A DNA stretch of 64,000 bases from JBDIAG01 sp047974565 (GTDB lineage Bacteria; Actinomycetota; Actinomycetes; Actinomycetales; CAWJMD01): positions 1-64,000 of the forward strand of contig JBKECN010000057.1 in the NCBI GenBank assembly GCA_047974565.1, in the 5' to 3' direction. Made by a program: the position numbers and the translations under genes. The notes beneath the pieces are model-generated. The model ran no database searches. It was not told the origin of the DNA and saw only the letters and a list, made by a program, of their open reading frames with translations. Below are positions 1 to 7,317 of this stretch, piece after piece. The first letter of the stretch is position 1. Each line of letters opens with the position of its first letter.

Positions 1-752
1 CGCTACCCGAGGCGGCGCAACGTCACCCGGGTGACGTTTGGCAGGCACCAGCAACGATCCAAGGCGGCCAAACGTCACCCCCGTCACATCCGGACGCCCC
101 GGGTCACCTCTACCGCTACCCCACGCCGCACAACGTCACCCGGGTCACATCTGGCAGCCACCAGCAACGATCCAAGGCGGCCAAACGTCACCCCGGTCAC
201 ATCCGGACGCCCCGGGTCACCTCTATCGCTACCCGAGGCGGCGCAACGTCACCCGGGTGACGTTTGGCAGGCACCAGCAACTACCTCAGACCGCACAACG
301 TCACCCGGGTCACGGTTGGCAGCCACCAGCAACGACCCAAGGCGGCCAAACGTCACTCGGGTCACTTTTGGCAGGCGCACATCGCTACCCGGGTCACATC
401 TGGACGCCCCGGGCCGCCTCTGTCGCCGCCCGAGGCCGCACAACGTCACTCGGGTCGCGGTTGGCAGCCACCAACGACGACCCCGGTCCGCCAAACGTCA
501 CCCGGGTTACGTTTGGCACGCACCAGCAACCACCTCAGACCGCACAACGTCACCCGGGTCACGGTTGGCAGCCACCAACGACGACCCCGGTCCGCCAAAC
601 GTCACCCGGGTCACATCTGGACGCCCCGGGCCGCCTCTATCGCTACCCGAGGCGGCGCAACGTCACCCGGGTGACGTATGGCAGGCAGCAGCAACCACCT
701 CAGACCGCACAACGTCACCCGGGTCACGTCTGGCAGCCACACATCGCCCTAA
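1..752. repeat. Interspersed 52/61-bp palindromic repeat array
   Basis: Fourteen units can be read, each starting with a core of the type CGTCACCCGGGTGACG or CGTCACCCGGGTCAC. Core starts are 21, 73, 134, 186, 247, 299, 351, 383, 444, 496, 548, 600, 661 and 713. Steps are 52 or 61 bp, except one 32-bp step that looks like a 52-bp unit with a 20-bp deletion. The 52-bp units carry a GGCAGCCACCAGCAAC-like body and the 61-bp units a GGACGCCCCGGGTCACCTCT-like body. Cores at 21, 247 and 661 are perfect 16-bp palindromes; 490-517 is a near-perfect 28-bp palindrome. Bases 1-20 are the tail of another unit, so the array continues past the edge. It ends about 20 bp from the hemL stop. All frames are open, but unit lengths are not multiples of three, so a repeat protein is unlikely. 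Confidence 0.93.
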
Positions 753-771
753 CCGAGCAGATCGGCAGGCA

Positions 772-2073
772 CTAGTGCACGCTTGCGGCCGCACGCGCCG
801 CAGCGGGGAGTGCGTCGACGACCTTCCCCAGCACGACGTCGTCGTGGGCGGCCGACAGGAACCATGCCTCGAAGGCCGAGGGTGGCAGGTAGATCCCGGC
901 GTCCAGCATGGAAGTGAAGAAGGCGGCGAAGGCTTGCACGTCCTGGGTCTGCGCCTCGGCATAGGTACGCACCGGCTGGTCGGTGAAGAAGACCGAGAAC
1001 ATCGAGCCGGCGGTGTTGATCCGGTGCGGCACCCCGGCACCGGACAGGGCGCTACTCACCTCACCCTGCAACTGCCGGGAGGCGGCATCGACGCGGGCGT
1101 AGACGGCCTCGTCGGCGGCCCGCAGCGTGGCCAGGCCGGCGGCGGTCGCGACCGGATTCCCGGACAGAGTGCCGGCCTGGTAGACGGGGCCGGCCGGGGC
1201 CAGGTGACCCATCACGTCGGCGCGGCCGCCGAAGGCCGCAGCCGGGAATCCGCCGCCCATCACCTTGCCGAAGGTGAACAGGTCGGGCGCGACCCCCTCC
1301 AAGCCGAACCAGCCACTGGGGCTGACCCGGAAGCCGGTCATCACCTCGTCACTGATCAGCAGTGCGCCGTGCTCCCTGGTGACCGCACGCAGGTGCTCGG
1401 TGAAGCCAGGCTCCGGAGCAACCACGCCCATGTTGCCGGCCGCCGCCTCGGTGATCAGGCAGGCGATCCGATCGCCGTGCTCGGCGAAGGCCGCGGTCAC
1501 CGCATCGGGGTCGTTGTACGGCAGGACGATGGTGTCCGCCGCGGCTGCACCCGTCACCCCAGGGGTGTCGGGCAGGGCGAGGGTGGCGACGCCCGAGCCG
1601 GCCGACACCAGCAGCGCGTCGACGTGGCCGTGGTAGTGCCCGGCAAACTTCACCACCGCCGGGCGCCCGGTGAAGCCACGGGCCAGCCGGATGGCGCTCA
1701 TCGTGGCCTCGGTGCCGGAGTTCACCAGCCTCAGCTGCTCCACCGGGCCGACCCTATTCAGGATCTCCTCGGCCAGCAGGACCTCGTTCTCGGTTGGAGT
1801 GCCGAAGGAGAATCCTTGTGCAGCAGCCACTTCCACTGCTTCCAGGACGGCAGGGTGGGCGTGACCCAGCAGCATCGGCCCCCAAGAGCAGACCAGATCG
1901 ACGTAGTGGTTTCCATCGACGTCGGTCAGGTACGGCCCGTGGCCGGCGGTCATGAACCGCGGCGTGCCGCCCACCGCTCGAAAGGCACGCACCGGCGAGT
2001 TCACCCCGCCCGGAGTCACCTGCTGCGCTCGCTCGAAGAGGGCCTCGGATCGGGTTGTGTAGGACTCACTCAC
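772..2073 (-). CDS. hemL: Glutamate-1-semialdehyde 2,1-aminomutase
   Basis: PLP-dependent enzyme that converts glutamate-1-semialdehyde to 5-aminolevulinate, the second step of the C5 haem pathway. The start chosen is GTG at 2073 (VSESYTTRSEALF), preceded by GAGG eight bases upstream; an ATG at 2118 would add 15 atypical residues. The resulting 433 aa is the usual family length. Seen: VTPGGVNSPVRAF near the N-terminus, NSGTEATMSAIRLAR, the HYHGH segment, SDEVMTGFRV, and the FGKVMGGG motif holding the PLP lysine. It is separated from the other hem genes by RidA, pirin and MarR genes, and is transcribed into the repeat array, which replaces an ordinary terminator. The 246 bp upstream to RidA show no convincing gene. 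Confidence 0.96.
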   Translation of the reverse strand: MSESYTTRSEALFERAQQVTPGGVNSPVRAFRAVGGTPRFMTAGHGPYLTDVDGNHYVDLVCSWGPMLLGHAHPAVLEAVEVAAAQGFSFGTPTENEVLLAEEILNRVGPVEQLRLVNSGTEATMSAIRLARGFTGRPAVVKFAGHYHGHVDALLVSAGSGVATLALPDTPGVTGAAAADTIVLPYNDPDAVTAAFAEHGDRIACLITEAAAGNMGVVAPEPGFTEHLRAVTREHGALLISDEVMTGFRVSPSGWFGLEGVAPDLFTFGKVMGGGFPAAAFGGRADVMGHLAPAGPVYQAGTLSGNPVATAAGLATLRAADEAVYARVDAASRQLQGEVSSALSGAGVPHRINTAGSMFSVFFTDQPVRTYAEAQTQDVQAFAAFFTSMLDAGIYLPPSAFEAWFLSAAHDDVVLGKVVDALPAAARAAASVH

Positions 2074-2319
2074 CCATCCATCCTCGCAGGCTCCCGACCA
2101 TCGTGACCGGGCGACCACGACGACGGTCCGCAGTGTTCACCGACGACGTAACCGACGACGACGGCGAACTGAGCGCGGCCCCGCGCGGCCCGCCGTGAGG
2201 GCCCGGCCCCTGGGTCCCACGCCACTGGACGCAGGGATGCGCACCGAGTCGCCGGATGCCACATCGCTGGCCGACCACATCGATGGCCGACCACATGCCA
2301 ACCACACTTCTCGCGTCAG

Positions 2320-2721
2320 TCACCCACGCAGGTGAGCCACCACTTTGACCTCAAGGTAGTAGCCAGCCTGACCGCCAAGCATCGCCGCACCGATGGCGGT
2401 CCAAGTGGGGTAGGACTCGGCGTTGGTCAGGTACTCGTCCCGCACCTGCATGTACAGGGGCAGATCCCGCATGTCGGTGTGAAAGCTCAACACGTCGACG
2501 ACGTCGTCGAAGCTCGCCCCGGCCGCCTCGAGCACCTTGCGGAGGTTCTCGAAGACCTGGACGAACTGGGCTCGCTTGTCCTCCACGAGCAGCATGTTCG
2601 CGTCCCGGCCGATCTGACCGGAGACATACACCACGTCCCCGACGCGGACGCCGGGGGCGTAGTGGATGTCGTCGTAGACGGCTTGCATGCCGTCGGGAAT
2701 GATGGGTTGCCGGTCAGTCAT
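2320..2721 (-). CDS. RidA/YjgF-family deaminase
   Basis: 133-aa protein of the RidA/YjgF/UK114 family. Characterised members hydrolyse reactive enamine/imine intermediates released by PLP enzymes. Seen: the N-terminal VRVGDVVYVSGQIGRD block, QFVQVFENLRKVLEAAGASFDDVVDVLSFHTDM in the middle, and a C-terminal PTWTAIGAAML-GGQAGYYLEVKVVA segment. The family normally has PARxxV followed by VEIEA here; PTWTAIG lacks the usual arginine, so the catalytic subtype is uncertain. It lies on the same strand upstream of hemL with a gap of about 250 bp. No strong ribosome-binding site precedes the ATG. The family call is firm; the substrate is not known. Confidence 0.88.
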   Translation of the reverse strand: MTDRQPIIPDGMQAVYDDIHYAPGVRVGDVVYVSGQIGRDANMLLVEDKRAQFVQVFENLRKVLEAAGASFDDVVDVLSFHTDMRDLPLYMQVRDEYLTNAESYPTWTAIGAAMLGGQAGYYLEVKVVAHLRG

Positions 2722-2817
2722 GGGGTCAGGCTACGAACCGCCACCGCCCGGCACCGGCGACCTGCCATCCAGGGGAAACCCGTTTCTACACAGTGGACGA
2801 CGCACTGGACGACGGGC

Positions 2818-3792
2818 TCAGAGCACGTCGTGACCGGGGTGCGGCTCGCTCGGGATGCTCCCGAGTCGACCCGCCTGGTAGTCCTCGAAGGCCTGGACGA
2901 GCTCGGCGCGGGTATTCATCACGAACGGTCCATAGGCCGCGATGGGTTCACGGATCGGCGCCCCGCCCAGGATGTACAGGTCGAGCCCGTCCACCCGTGA
3001 CTCCTGACTGGTGTCGGCTCCGACCTCGATGACGTCACCGGGCCCGAAGACCGCGAGTTGGCCGGTGCGGATCGCCTGCCGCCCAGGGCCGGCGTCGCCG
3101 GAACCGGACAAGGCGTAGACCAGCGCATTGAAGTCCTTGCGCCAGGGCAGCCGCAGCCGCGCCCCTGGCGCCAGGCTGACATGCAGCACGGTGATCGGGG
3201 TGTGGGTGATGCCCGGGCCCCGGTGACCGTCCAGGTCGCCGGCGATCAGCCGGATCAACGCCCCGCCGTCCGGGCTGGACAGCAGCCCGACTTGGCCGGC
3301 CCGGATGTCCTGGTAGCGCGGGGGTGCCATCTTCAGCGTGCGCGGCAGATTCACCCACAACTGCAGCCCGTGGAAGAGCCCACCGGAGACCACCAGCGAC
3401 TCCGGTGGCCGCTCGATGTGCAGCAGGCCGGAGCCGGCCGTCATCCACTGGGTATCGCCATTGGTGATCCTGCCTCCCCCACCATGGCTGTCCCGGTGCT
3501 CGAAGGTCCCGTCGATGATGTAGGTGACGGTCTCGAAGCCGCGGTGCGGGTGCCAGTCGGTGCCCTTCGGCTCGCCCGGGGCGTACTCCACCTCACCCAT
3601 CTGGTCCATGTGGATGAAGGGGTCGAGGTCGGCCAGTGAGGCGCCGGCAAAGGCGCGCCGGACGGGGAAGCCCTCTCCCTCATAGCCGCTGGGCGCGGTG
3701 GTGAGCGAACGCAGCGGCCGCGCGATCGCAGTGGGCGCAGGCTCGGTGACCCGGGGCAGGGTCAGGATGTTGTCGACGGTGATGGCAGGCAT
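2818..3792 (-). CDS. Pirin family protein
   Basis: 324-aa bicupin of the pirin family. Some bacterial pirins have quercetin dioxygenase activity and others act as redox-linked regulators. The N-terminal cupin has the pirin signature with metal ligands in WHPHRGFETVTY and in GSGLLHIERP. The middle MAPPRYQDI and the C-terminal ALSGSGDAG and PIREPIAAYGPFVMNT segments are also typical. The ATG has a strong AAGGAG eight bases upstream. It follows the MarR-type regulator by 61 bp on the same strand, so the pair probably forms an operon, as pirin genes often do with MarR or LysR regulators. Its natural substrate cannot be deduced. Confidence 0.92.
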   Translation of the reverse strand: MPAITVDNILTLPRVTEPAPTAIARPLRSLTTAPSGYEGEGFPVRRAFAGASLADLDPFIHMDQMGEVEYAPGEPKGTDWHPHRGFETVTYIIDGTFEHRDSHGGGGRITNGDTQWMTAGSGLLHIERPPESLVVSGGLFHGLQLWVNLPRTLKMAPPRYQDIRAGQVGLLSSPDGGALIRLIAGDLDGHRGPGITHTPITVLHVSLAPGARLRLPWRKDFNALVYALSGSGDAGPGRQAIRTGQLAVFGPGDVIEVGADTSQESRVDGLDLYILGGAPIREPIAAYGPFVMNTRAELVQAFEDYQAGRLGSIPSEPHPGHDVL

Positions 3793-3853
3793 GTCCTCAA
3801 CTCCTTGGTCGGTAAAGAACCGGACACCCCTGAGAACTTAGGTGACGCGTCAA

Positions 3854-4351
3854 CTATTCCTGGCTGCCCGGCGCGAACGGGGCGTGGTTGGGATCGAGGG
3901 CGCGCAGATGCTGGGCCATCTTCGCCAGCACCTCCTCCACCTGCACCAGCGACTCGTTCGGCAGATGCGAGATGAAGTGCTCGCGCACCGACCCCACATG
4001 AGACGGGGCGGCCGACTCCAGGAGCGCGAATCCGGCGTCGGTGAGGGTGGCGGTGACGCCCCGCCCGTCGTCGGCGCTCGCCTGCCGCGCCACGTGCCCC
4101 GCGGTCTCCATCCGGGCCACGGTGTGCGTGACCCGGCTGCGCGACTGGGTGGTCCGACTGGCCAACTCACTCATCCGCAGGGTGCGGTCGGGAGCCTCGG
4201 ACAGCTTGACCAATACGTCGTACTCGGCGATCGAGACACCGGTCTCGTCGCCCAGTTCGCGGGTGAGGCGGGACCACAGACGCTGGGAGACCTCCAGGTA
4301 GAGACGCCACACAGCCTGCTCCCGGTCGTCCAGCCATTCGACTTGGCTCAT
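3854..4351 (-). CDS. MarR-family transcriptional regulator
   Basis: 165-aa winged-helix regulator. Seen: an N-terminal dimerisation helix (WRLYLEVSQRLWSRLTREL), the SIAEYDVLVKLSEAPDRTLRMSELA helices, the recognition helix TTQSRSRVTHTVARMETAG, and a wing with the DDGRG turn typical of MarR. The start at 4351 (MSQVEWLDD) has GGAGG four to five bases upstream; a further ATG at 4384 is less likely. The start codon overlaps the stop of a 46-aa upstream ORF as ATGA. It probably represses itself and the downstream pirin gene, which is inference from layout. Confidence 0.9.
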   Translation of the reverse strand: MSQVEWLDDREQAVWRLYLEVSQRLWSRLTRELGDETGVSIAEYDVLVKLSEAPDRTLRMSELASRTTQSRSRVTHTVARMETAGHVARQASADDGRGVTATLTDAGFALLESAAPSHVGSVREHFISHLPNESLVQVEEVLAKMAQHLRALDPNHAPFAPGSQE

Positions 4352-4488
4352 GCGTCCTCCCGCCCGAGCGAACCCCCATGCCATTGTTCCCGAAATACCG
4401 ACACTTCGGCCCCGGTCCTACGCAACTGCGCCCGAACCGGCGTTCCTCGCCACGTCGTGAGTTCCTCCAGCCACTGCACCTGACTCAT
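4348..4488 (-). CDS. 46-aa leader ORF copying the MarR start
   Basis: A short ORF with its own Shine-Dalgarno-like GGAGGG starts at 4488 and ends in TGA overlapping the MarR ATG (ATGA). Its first residues MSQVQWLEE mimic MSQVEWLDD of the regulator. The similarity covers about 50 bp of DNA: 4463-4515 matches 4327-4379, including the ribosome-binding site. The rest (TTWRGTPVRAQLRRTGAE...) is unlike MarR. It could be the remnant of a tandem duplication or a translated leader coupled to the regulator. I recognise no family. Confidence 0.4.
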   Translation of the reverse strand: MSQVQWLEELTTWRGTPVRAQLRRTGAEVSVFREQWHGGSLGREDA

Positions 4489-4545
4489 CCGCCCTCCAAG
4501 CGAATCTGCCCCCACAGAATCATGATCAGGATAGGGACTCACTGT

Positions 4546-5424
4546 CTACTCCAACTCGGCAAGGGTGCGTTTGGCCTCGGTGAGCGCGGCGACCGCCTGC
4601 CTCTGAGCCTGGCCGGCCTGGGCGTGGGACTCGGTGCAGGACGCCACCTTGTCCCGGGCCCATTGCTGGGTTCGAGCAGCTTCCTCGAGTGCGGCCTGGC
4701 GCTCGGCAAGCACCTGTTCGGCTCGGGCCAGGTCGCGATCCGCGCGCGCTGCGGCATCCTTGGCGGTTGCCAGGGCCCGGTTCGCGGTCACCACCGCCCG
4801 GGCCGCCAGGTCCACCTCCGCCTTGGCCTGTTCCCGGGCCCTCTCCCGCGCCCGAGCCTGCTCGTCCTCAACGGGTGCGGACGAGGCGGGCTCGGCCTCG
4901 CGCACCAACTGCAGACCGGCCGGGCCGAACCCCGCATAGCTCAGCGGCGCACTCAGTCGACCGGCCCGGACCTGGTCGGCCAGTTCCGGATCCGCCAGCG
5001 CGGCCTGCAGAGTGTCGCCCACCTGGTGCAGGGCGTCCCGGCTGGGCTTGGCCCCGAGTTCCCCTGCCAAGGCGTGGGCCTGGCTGGCCAGGGCCCGCAC
5101 CACCTGCTGACGCTGGGCTCCCAGGCGACGCAGGTCGTCGGCCGAGAGCCGGGTCTGGGCGCGCCGCATGGCGGCTCCCAGATCCACCAGGGCAGCGATC
5201 TGCTCGGGCTCCTCACGGACCAGCAGGTTCACCAGAAAGGCCGCCATCACCGGCTTGCGGAGCTGGGCGATCTGCGCGGCCGCTTCCCGATCCCCGTCAG
5301 CCTTGGCCTGGGCAGCCAGCGCGTTGCGCCTGGCGGTGAAGTCGCCGGGTGGCAGCCCGTACAGTTCGTCCGCGGCCGCATGAAGGGCATCACCGGCATC
5401 AGCGTCGCTCCCGGGCGAGGTCAT
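4546..5424 (-). CDS. Coiled-coil protein of unknown function
   Basis: 292-aa protein that I do not recognise as a named family. The N-terminal half is helical and Ala/Leu-rich (LHAAADELYGLPPGDFTARRNALAAQAKADGDREAA, then QLRKPVMAAFLVNLL). The C-terminal third, from about residue 190, is a long charged coiled coil with repeated ARERAREQ, AARADRDLARAEQVLAERQAALEEA and KRTLAELE segments. No signal peptide or membrane segment is seen. The ATG at 5424 overlaps the stop of the EamA exporter gene by four bases (ATGA), so the two are translationally coupled. A structural or scaffold role is possible, but nothing shows it. Confidence 0.75.
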   Translation of the reverse strand: MTSPGSDADAGDALHAAADELYGLPPGDFTARRNALAAQAKADGDREAAAQIAQLRKPVMAAFLVNLLVREEPEQIAALVDLGAAMRRAQTRLSADDLRRLGAQRQQVVRALASQAHALAGELGAKPSRDALHQVGDTLQAALADPELADQVRAGRLSAPLSYAGFGPAGLQLVREAEPASSAPVEDEQARARERAREQAKAEVDLAARAVVTANRALATAKDAAARADRDLARAEQVLAERQAALEEAARTQQWARDKVASCTESHAQAGQAQRQAVAALTEAKRTLAELE

Positions 5425-6350
5425 GGCGCGCTCGGATGCACCGGCGGCGGCTGCCCGGTTTCCTGGACGCTGCCTTGCTCGGCCACATACATGGCGGCCA
5501 CGATGAGCGCTCCTCCCAGGGCGATCCGCGGGGTCAGCGACTCGCCTCCGAAGAGCATCGCGAACCCGGCGGCGAAGACCGGTTCCATGGTCATGAGGAT
5601 GGCAGCCCGAGCCGCACTGAGGTGGGCTTGCGCCCAGGTCTGTGCCCACATCGCCGCCGCACCCGCGACCACAGCCATGTACACCACCGATCCCCAGGCC
5701 CCTGGCGTCTGCGGCAGCCGCAGCCCGTCCGGCACGGCGACCACCGTGCACACCAGGCTGAGGGCGATCATCTGCACCACGCTCAACCCGGCCGCGGTCG
5801 AGGGCGTCGAGTACCGTCCCAGGCCCAGGATGTGCACCGCGTAGAGCACCGAGGAGCCGAGGGTGAGCCACTCCCCGTAGCCGAACGCGAGTCCGCCGCC
5901 GGCTCCCGGATGGATCGACAGCACCCCCAGCCCCAGCACGGACAGCAGCACGGCCGCCCAGATCGGCGGACCGACCCGATCACGCAGCACCAAGGCCCCG
6001 ATCAAGGGGGTGAGCACCACATAGACCCCGGTGATGAAACCCGACAGCGACGCCGAGGTGTATCCCAATCCGACGGTCTGGACGATCTGTGCGGCCGCAT
6101 AGATGCAGCCCAGGGCCAGCCCGTCCCGCCATTGCCGCCTGTTCAGACGCCGCAGCGGTCCCCGGAAGACGATCACCATCACCACCGCGGCAATGGTGAA
6201 CCGGACGGCCAGATAGTCGGTGGCCGGCACCTGCTCCAGCAGGTCCTTGGTGAGGAAGAAGGTCGAACCCCAGGCTGCGGTGACCCCGAGCAGGGCGAGG
6301 GTGGCGAGTCGGGTCGGTTCCGGCCGGACGGCTACGTGCGCCCGAGCCAC
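5421..6350 (-). CDS. EamA/DMT-superfamily transporter
   Basis: 309-aa membrane protein with about ten predicted helices arranged as two EamA repeats. The first starts LALLGVTAAWGSTFFLTKDLL; the second has AAMWAQTWAQAHLSAARAAILMTMEPVFAAGFAMLFGGESLTPR, the typical motif with a conserved ExVFA. Members export amino acids, metabolites or drugs from the cytoplasm; the substrate here is unknown. The start is GTG at 6350 with GAGG seven bases upstream, so it overlaps the end of hemB by 19 bases. It is co-transcribed with the hem genes, though a porphyrin-related role is only conjecture. Confidence 0.9.
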   Translation of the reverse strand: MARAHVAVRPEPTRLATLALLGVTAAWGSTFFLTKDLLEQVPATDYLAVRFTIAAVVMVIVFRGPLRRLNRRQWRDGLALGCIYAAAQIVQTVGLGYTSASLSGFITGVYVVLTPLIGALVLRDRVGPPIWAAVLLSVLGLGVLSIHPGAGGGLAFGYGEWLTLGSSVLYAVHILGLGRYSTPSTAAGLSVVQMIALSLVCTVVAVPDGLRLPQTPGAWGSVVYMAVVAGAAAMWAQTWAQAHLSAARAAILMTMEPVFAAGFAMLFGGESLTPRIALGGALIVAAMYVAEQGSVQETGQPPPVHPSAP

Positions 6351-7312
6351 TCGGCCGCCTCGACCGCCCAGTACGTCAGGACCGCATCCGCTCCGGCCCG
6401 CACGATCGAGGTCAGGGATTCCAGCACCGCGCGCTCACGATCGATCCAGCCATTGGCAGCTGCCGCCTCGATCATCGCGTACTCGCCGCTGACCTGATAG
6501 GCCCAGACCGGCACCGGGCTCGCATCCGCGACCCGGGTGAGCACGTCGAGGTAGGGCAGCGCCGGCTTGACCATGACGATGTCGGCGCCTTCGCCCACAT
6601 CCAGGGCCACCTCGCGCAGCGCCTCGCGGGAGTTGGCCGGATCCTGCTGGTAGGTGCGCCGATCCCCGACCAACTGGGAGTCCACCGCCTCCCGGAAGGG
6701 GCCGTAGCAGGCCGAGGCGTACTTGGCGGCATACGCCAGCAGCACCACGTCGGTGAAGCCTTCGGCGTCCAGCGCCGCACGCACCGCACCCACCTGGCCA
6801 TCCATCATCCCGCTGAGGCCGAGCACGGCAGCGCCAGCCCGGGCCTGGGCCAGCCCCATCGACGCATACCGAGCGAGGGTGGCGTCGTTGTCGACCGCGC
6901 CGGCCGGGTCGAGCACCCCACAGTGGCCGTGATCGGTGAACTCGTCCAGGCACAGATCTGCCATCACGACGGTGCGGTCACCGACGGCGGCACTGACCTC
7001 GCCGAGAGCGACGTTGAGGATGCCGTCCGGGTCGTCCGCGCCCGAACCGCGCGCATCGCGAGTGGCGGGCACTCCGAAGAGCATCAGGCCCCCGACCCCT
7101 GCGGCGACGGCCTCCTCAGCCGCAGACACCAGCGATCCGAGATCGTGCTGGAGCACACCCGGCATGCTCGAGATCGGCTGTGGCCGGTCGATCCCCTCCC
7201 GCACGAACATCGGCAGGACGAGCTGGCCGGCGGCAACCCGGTGTTCGCGCGCCAACGCGCGCAGCGGTTCAGTAGCCCGCAGCCGGCGCGGCCGATCGAC
7301 TGGGTAGGCCAT
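6332..7312 (-). CDS. hemB: Delta-aminolevulinic acid dehydratase
   Basis: 326-aa porphobilinogen synthase, which condenses two 5-aminolevulinates to porphobilinogen. The two active-site lysines are K197 (YAAKYASACYGPFREA) and K249 (VMVKPALPYLD). The metal-site region reads DLCLDEFTDHGHCG (C121, D123, C131). The middle zinc cysteine is replaced by Asp, so this should be a magnesium-type rather than zinc-type enzyme. SGMMDGQVGAVR is the actinobacterial variant of the SDMMDG motif. It starts five bases after the hemD-fusion stop and overlaps the EamA gene, so it belongs to one transcription unit with hemA, hemC and hemD. Confidence 0.97.
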   Translation of the reverse strand: MAYPVDRPRRLRATEPLRALAREHRVAAGQLVLPMFVREGIDRPQPISSMPGVLQHDLGSLVSAAEEAVAAGVGGLMLFGVPATRDARGSGADDPDGILNVALGEVSAAVGDRTVVMADLCLDEFTDHGHCGVLDPAGAVDNDATLARYASMGLAQARAGAAVLGLSGMMDGQVGAVRAALDAEGFTDVVLLAYAAKYASACYGPFREAVDSQLVGDRRTYQQDPANSREALREVALDVGEGADIVMVKPALPYLDVLTRVADASPVPVWAYQVSGEYAMIEAAAANGWIDRERAVLESLTSIVRAGADAVLTYWAVEAAEWLGRT

Positions 7313-7317
7313 CCAGG

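Noticed and set aside
1..752. CRISPR array
   Set aside because: The segments between cores are themselves repeated, core lengths vary, and no cas gene is present.
31..2106. Long repeat-protein or antisense reading frame across the array and hemL
   Set aside because: Unit lengths of 52 and 61 bp shift the frame each time, all three frames are open because of GC content, and the rest is the antisense of hemL.
2074..2319. Small gene between hemL and the RidA gene
   Set aside because: Two overlapping minus-strand frames exist, but they lack family features and ribosome-binding sites and overlap the hemL start region.
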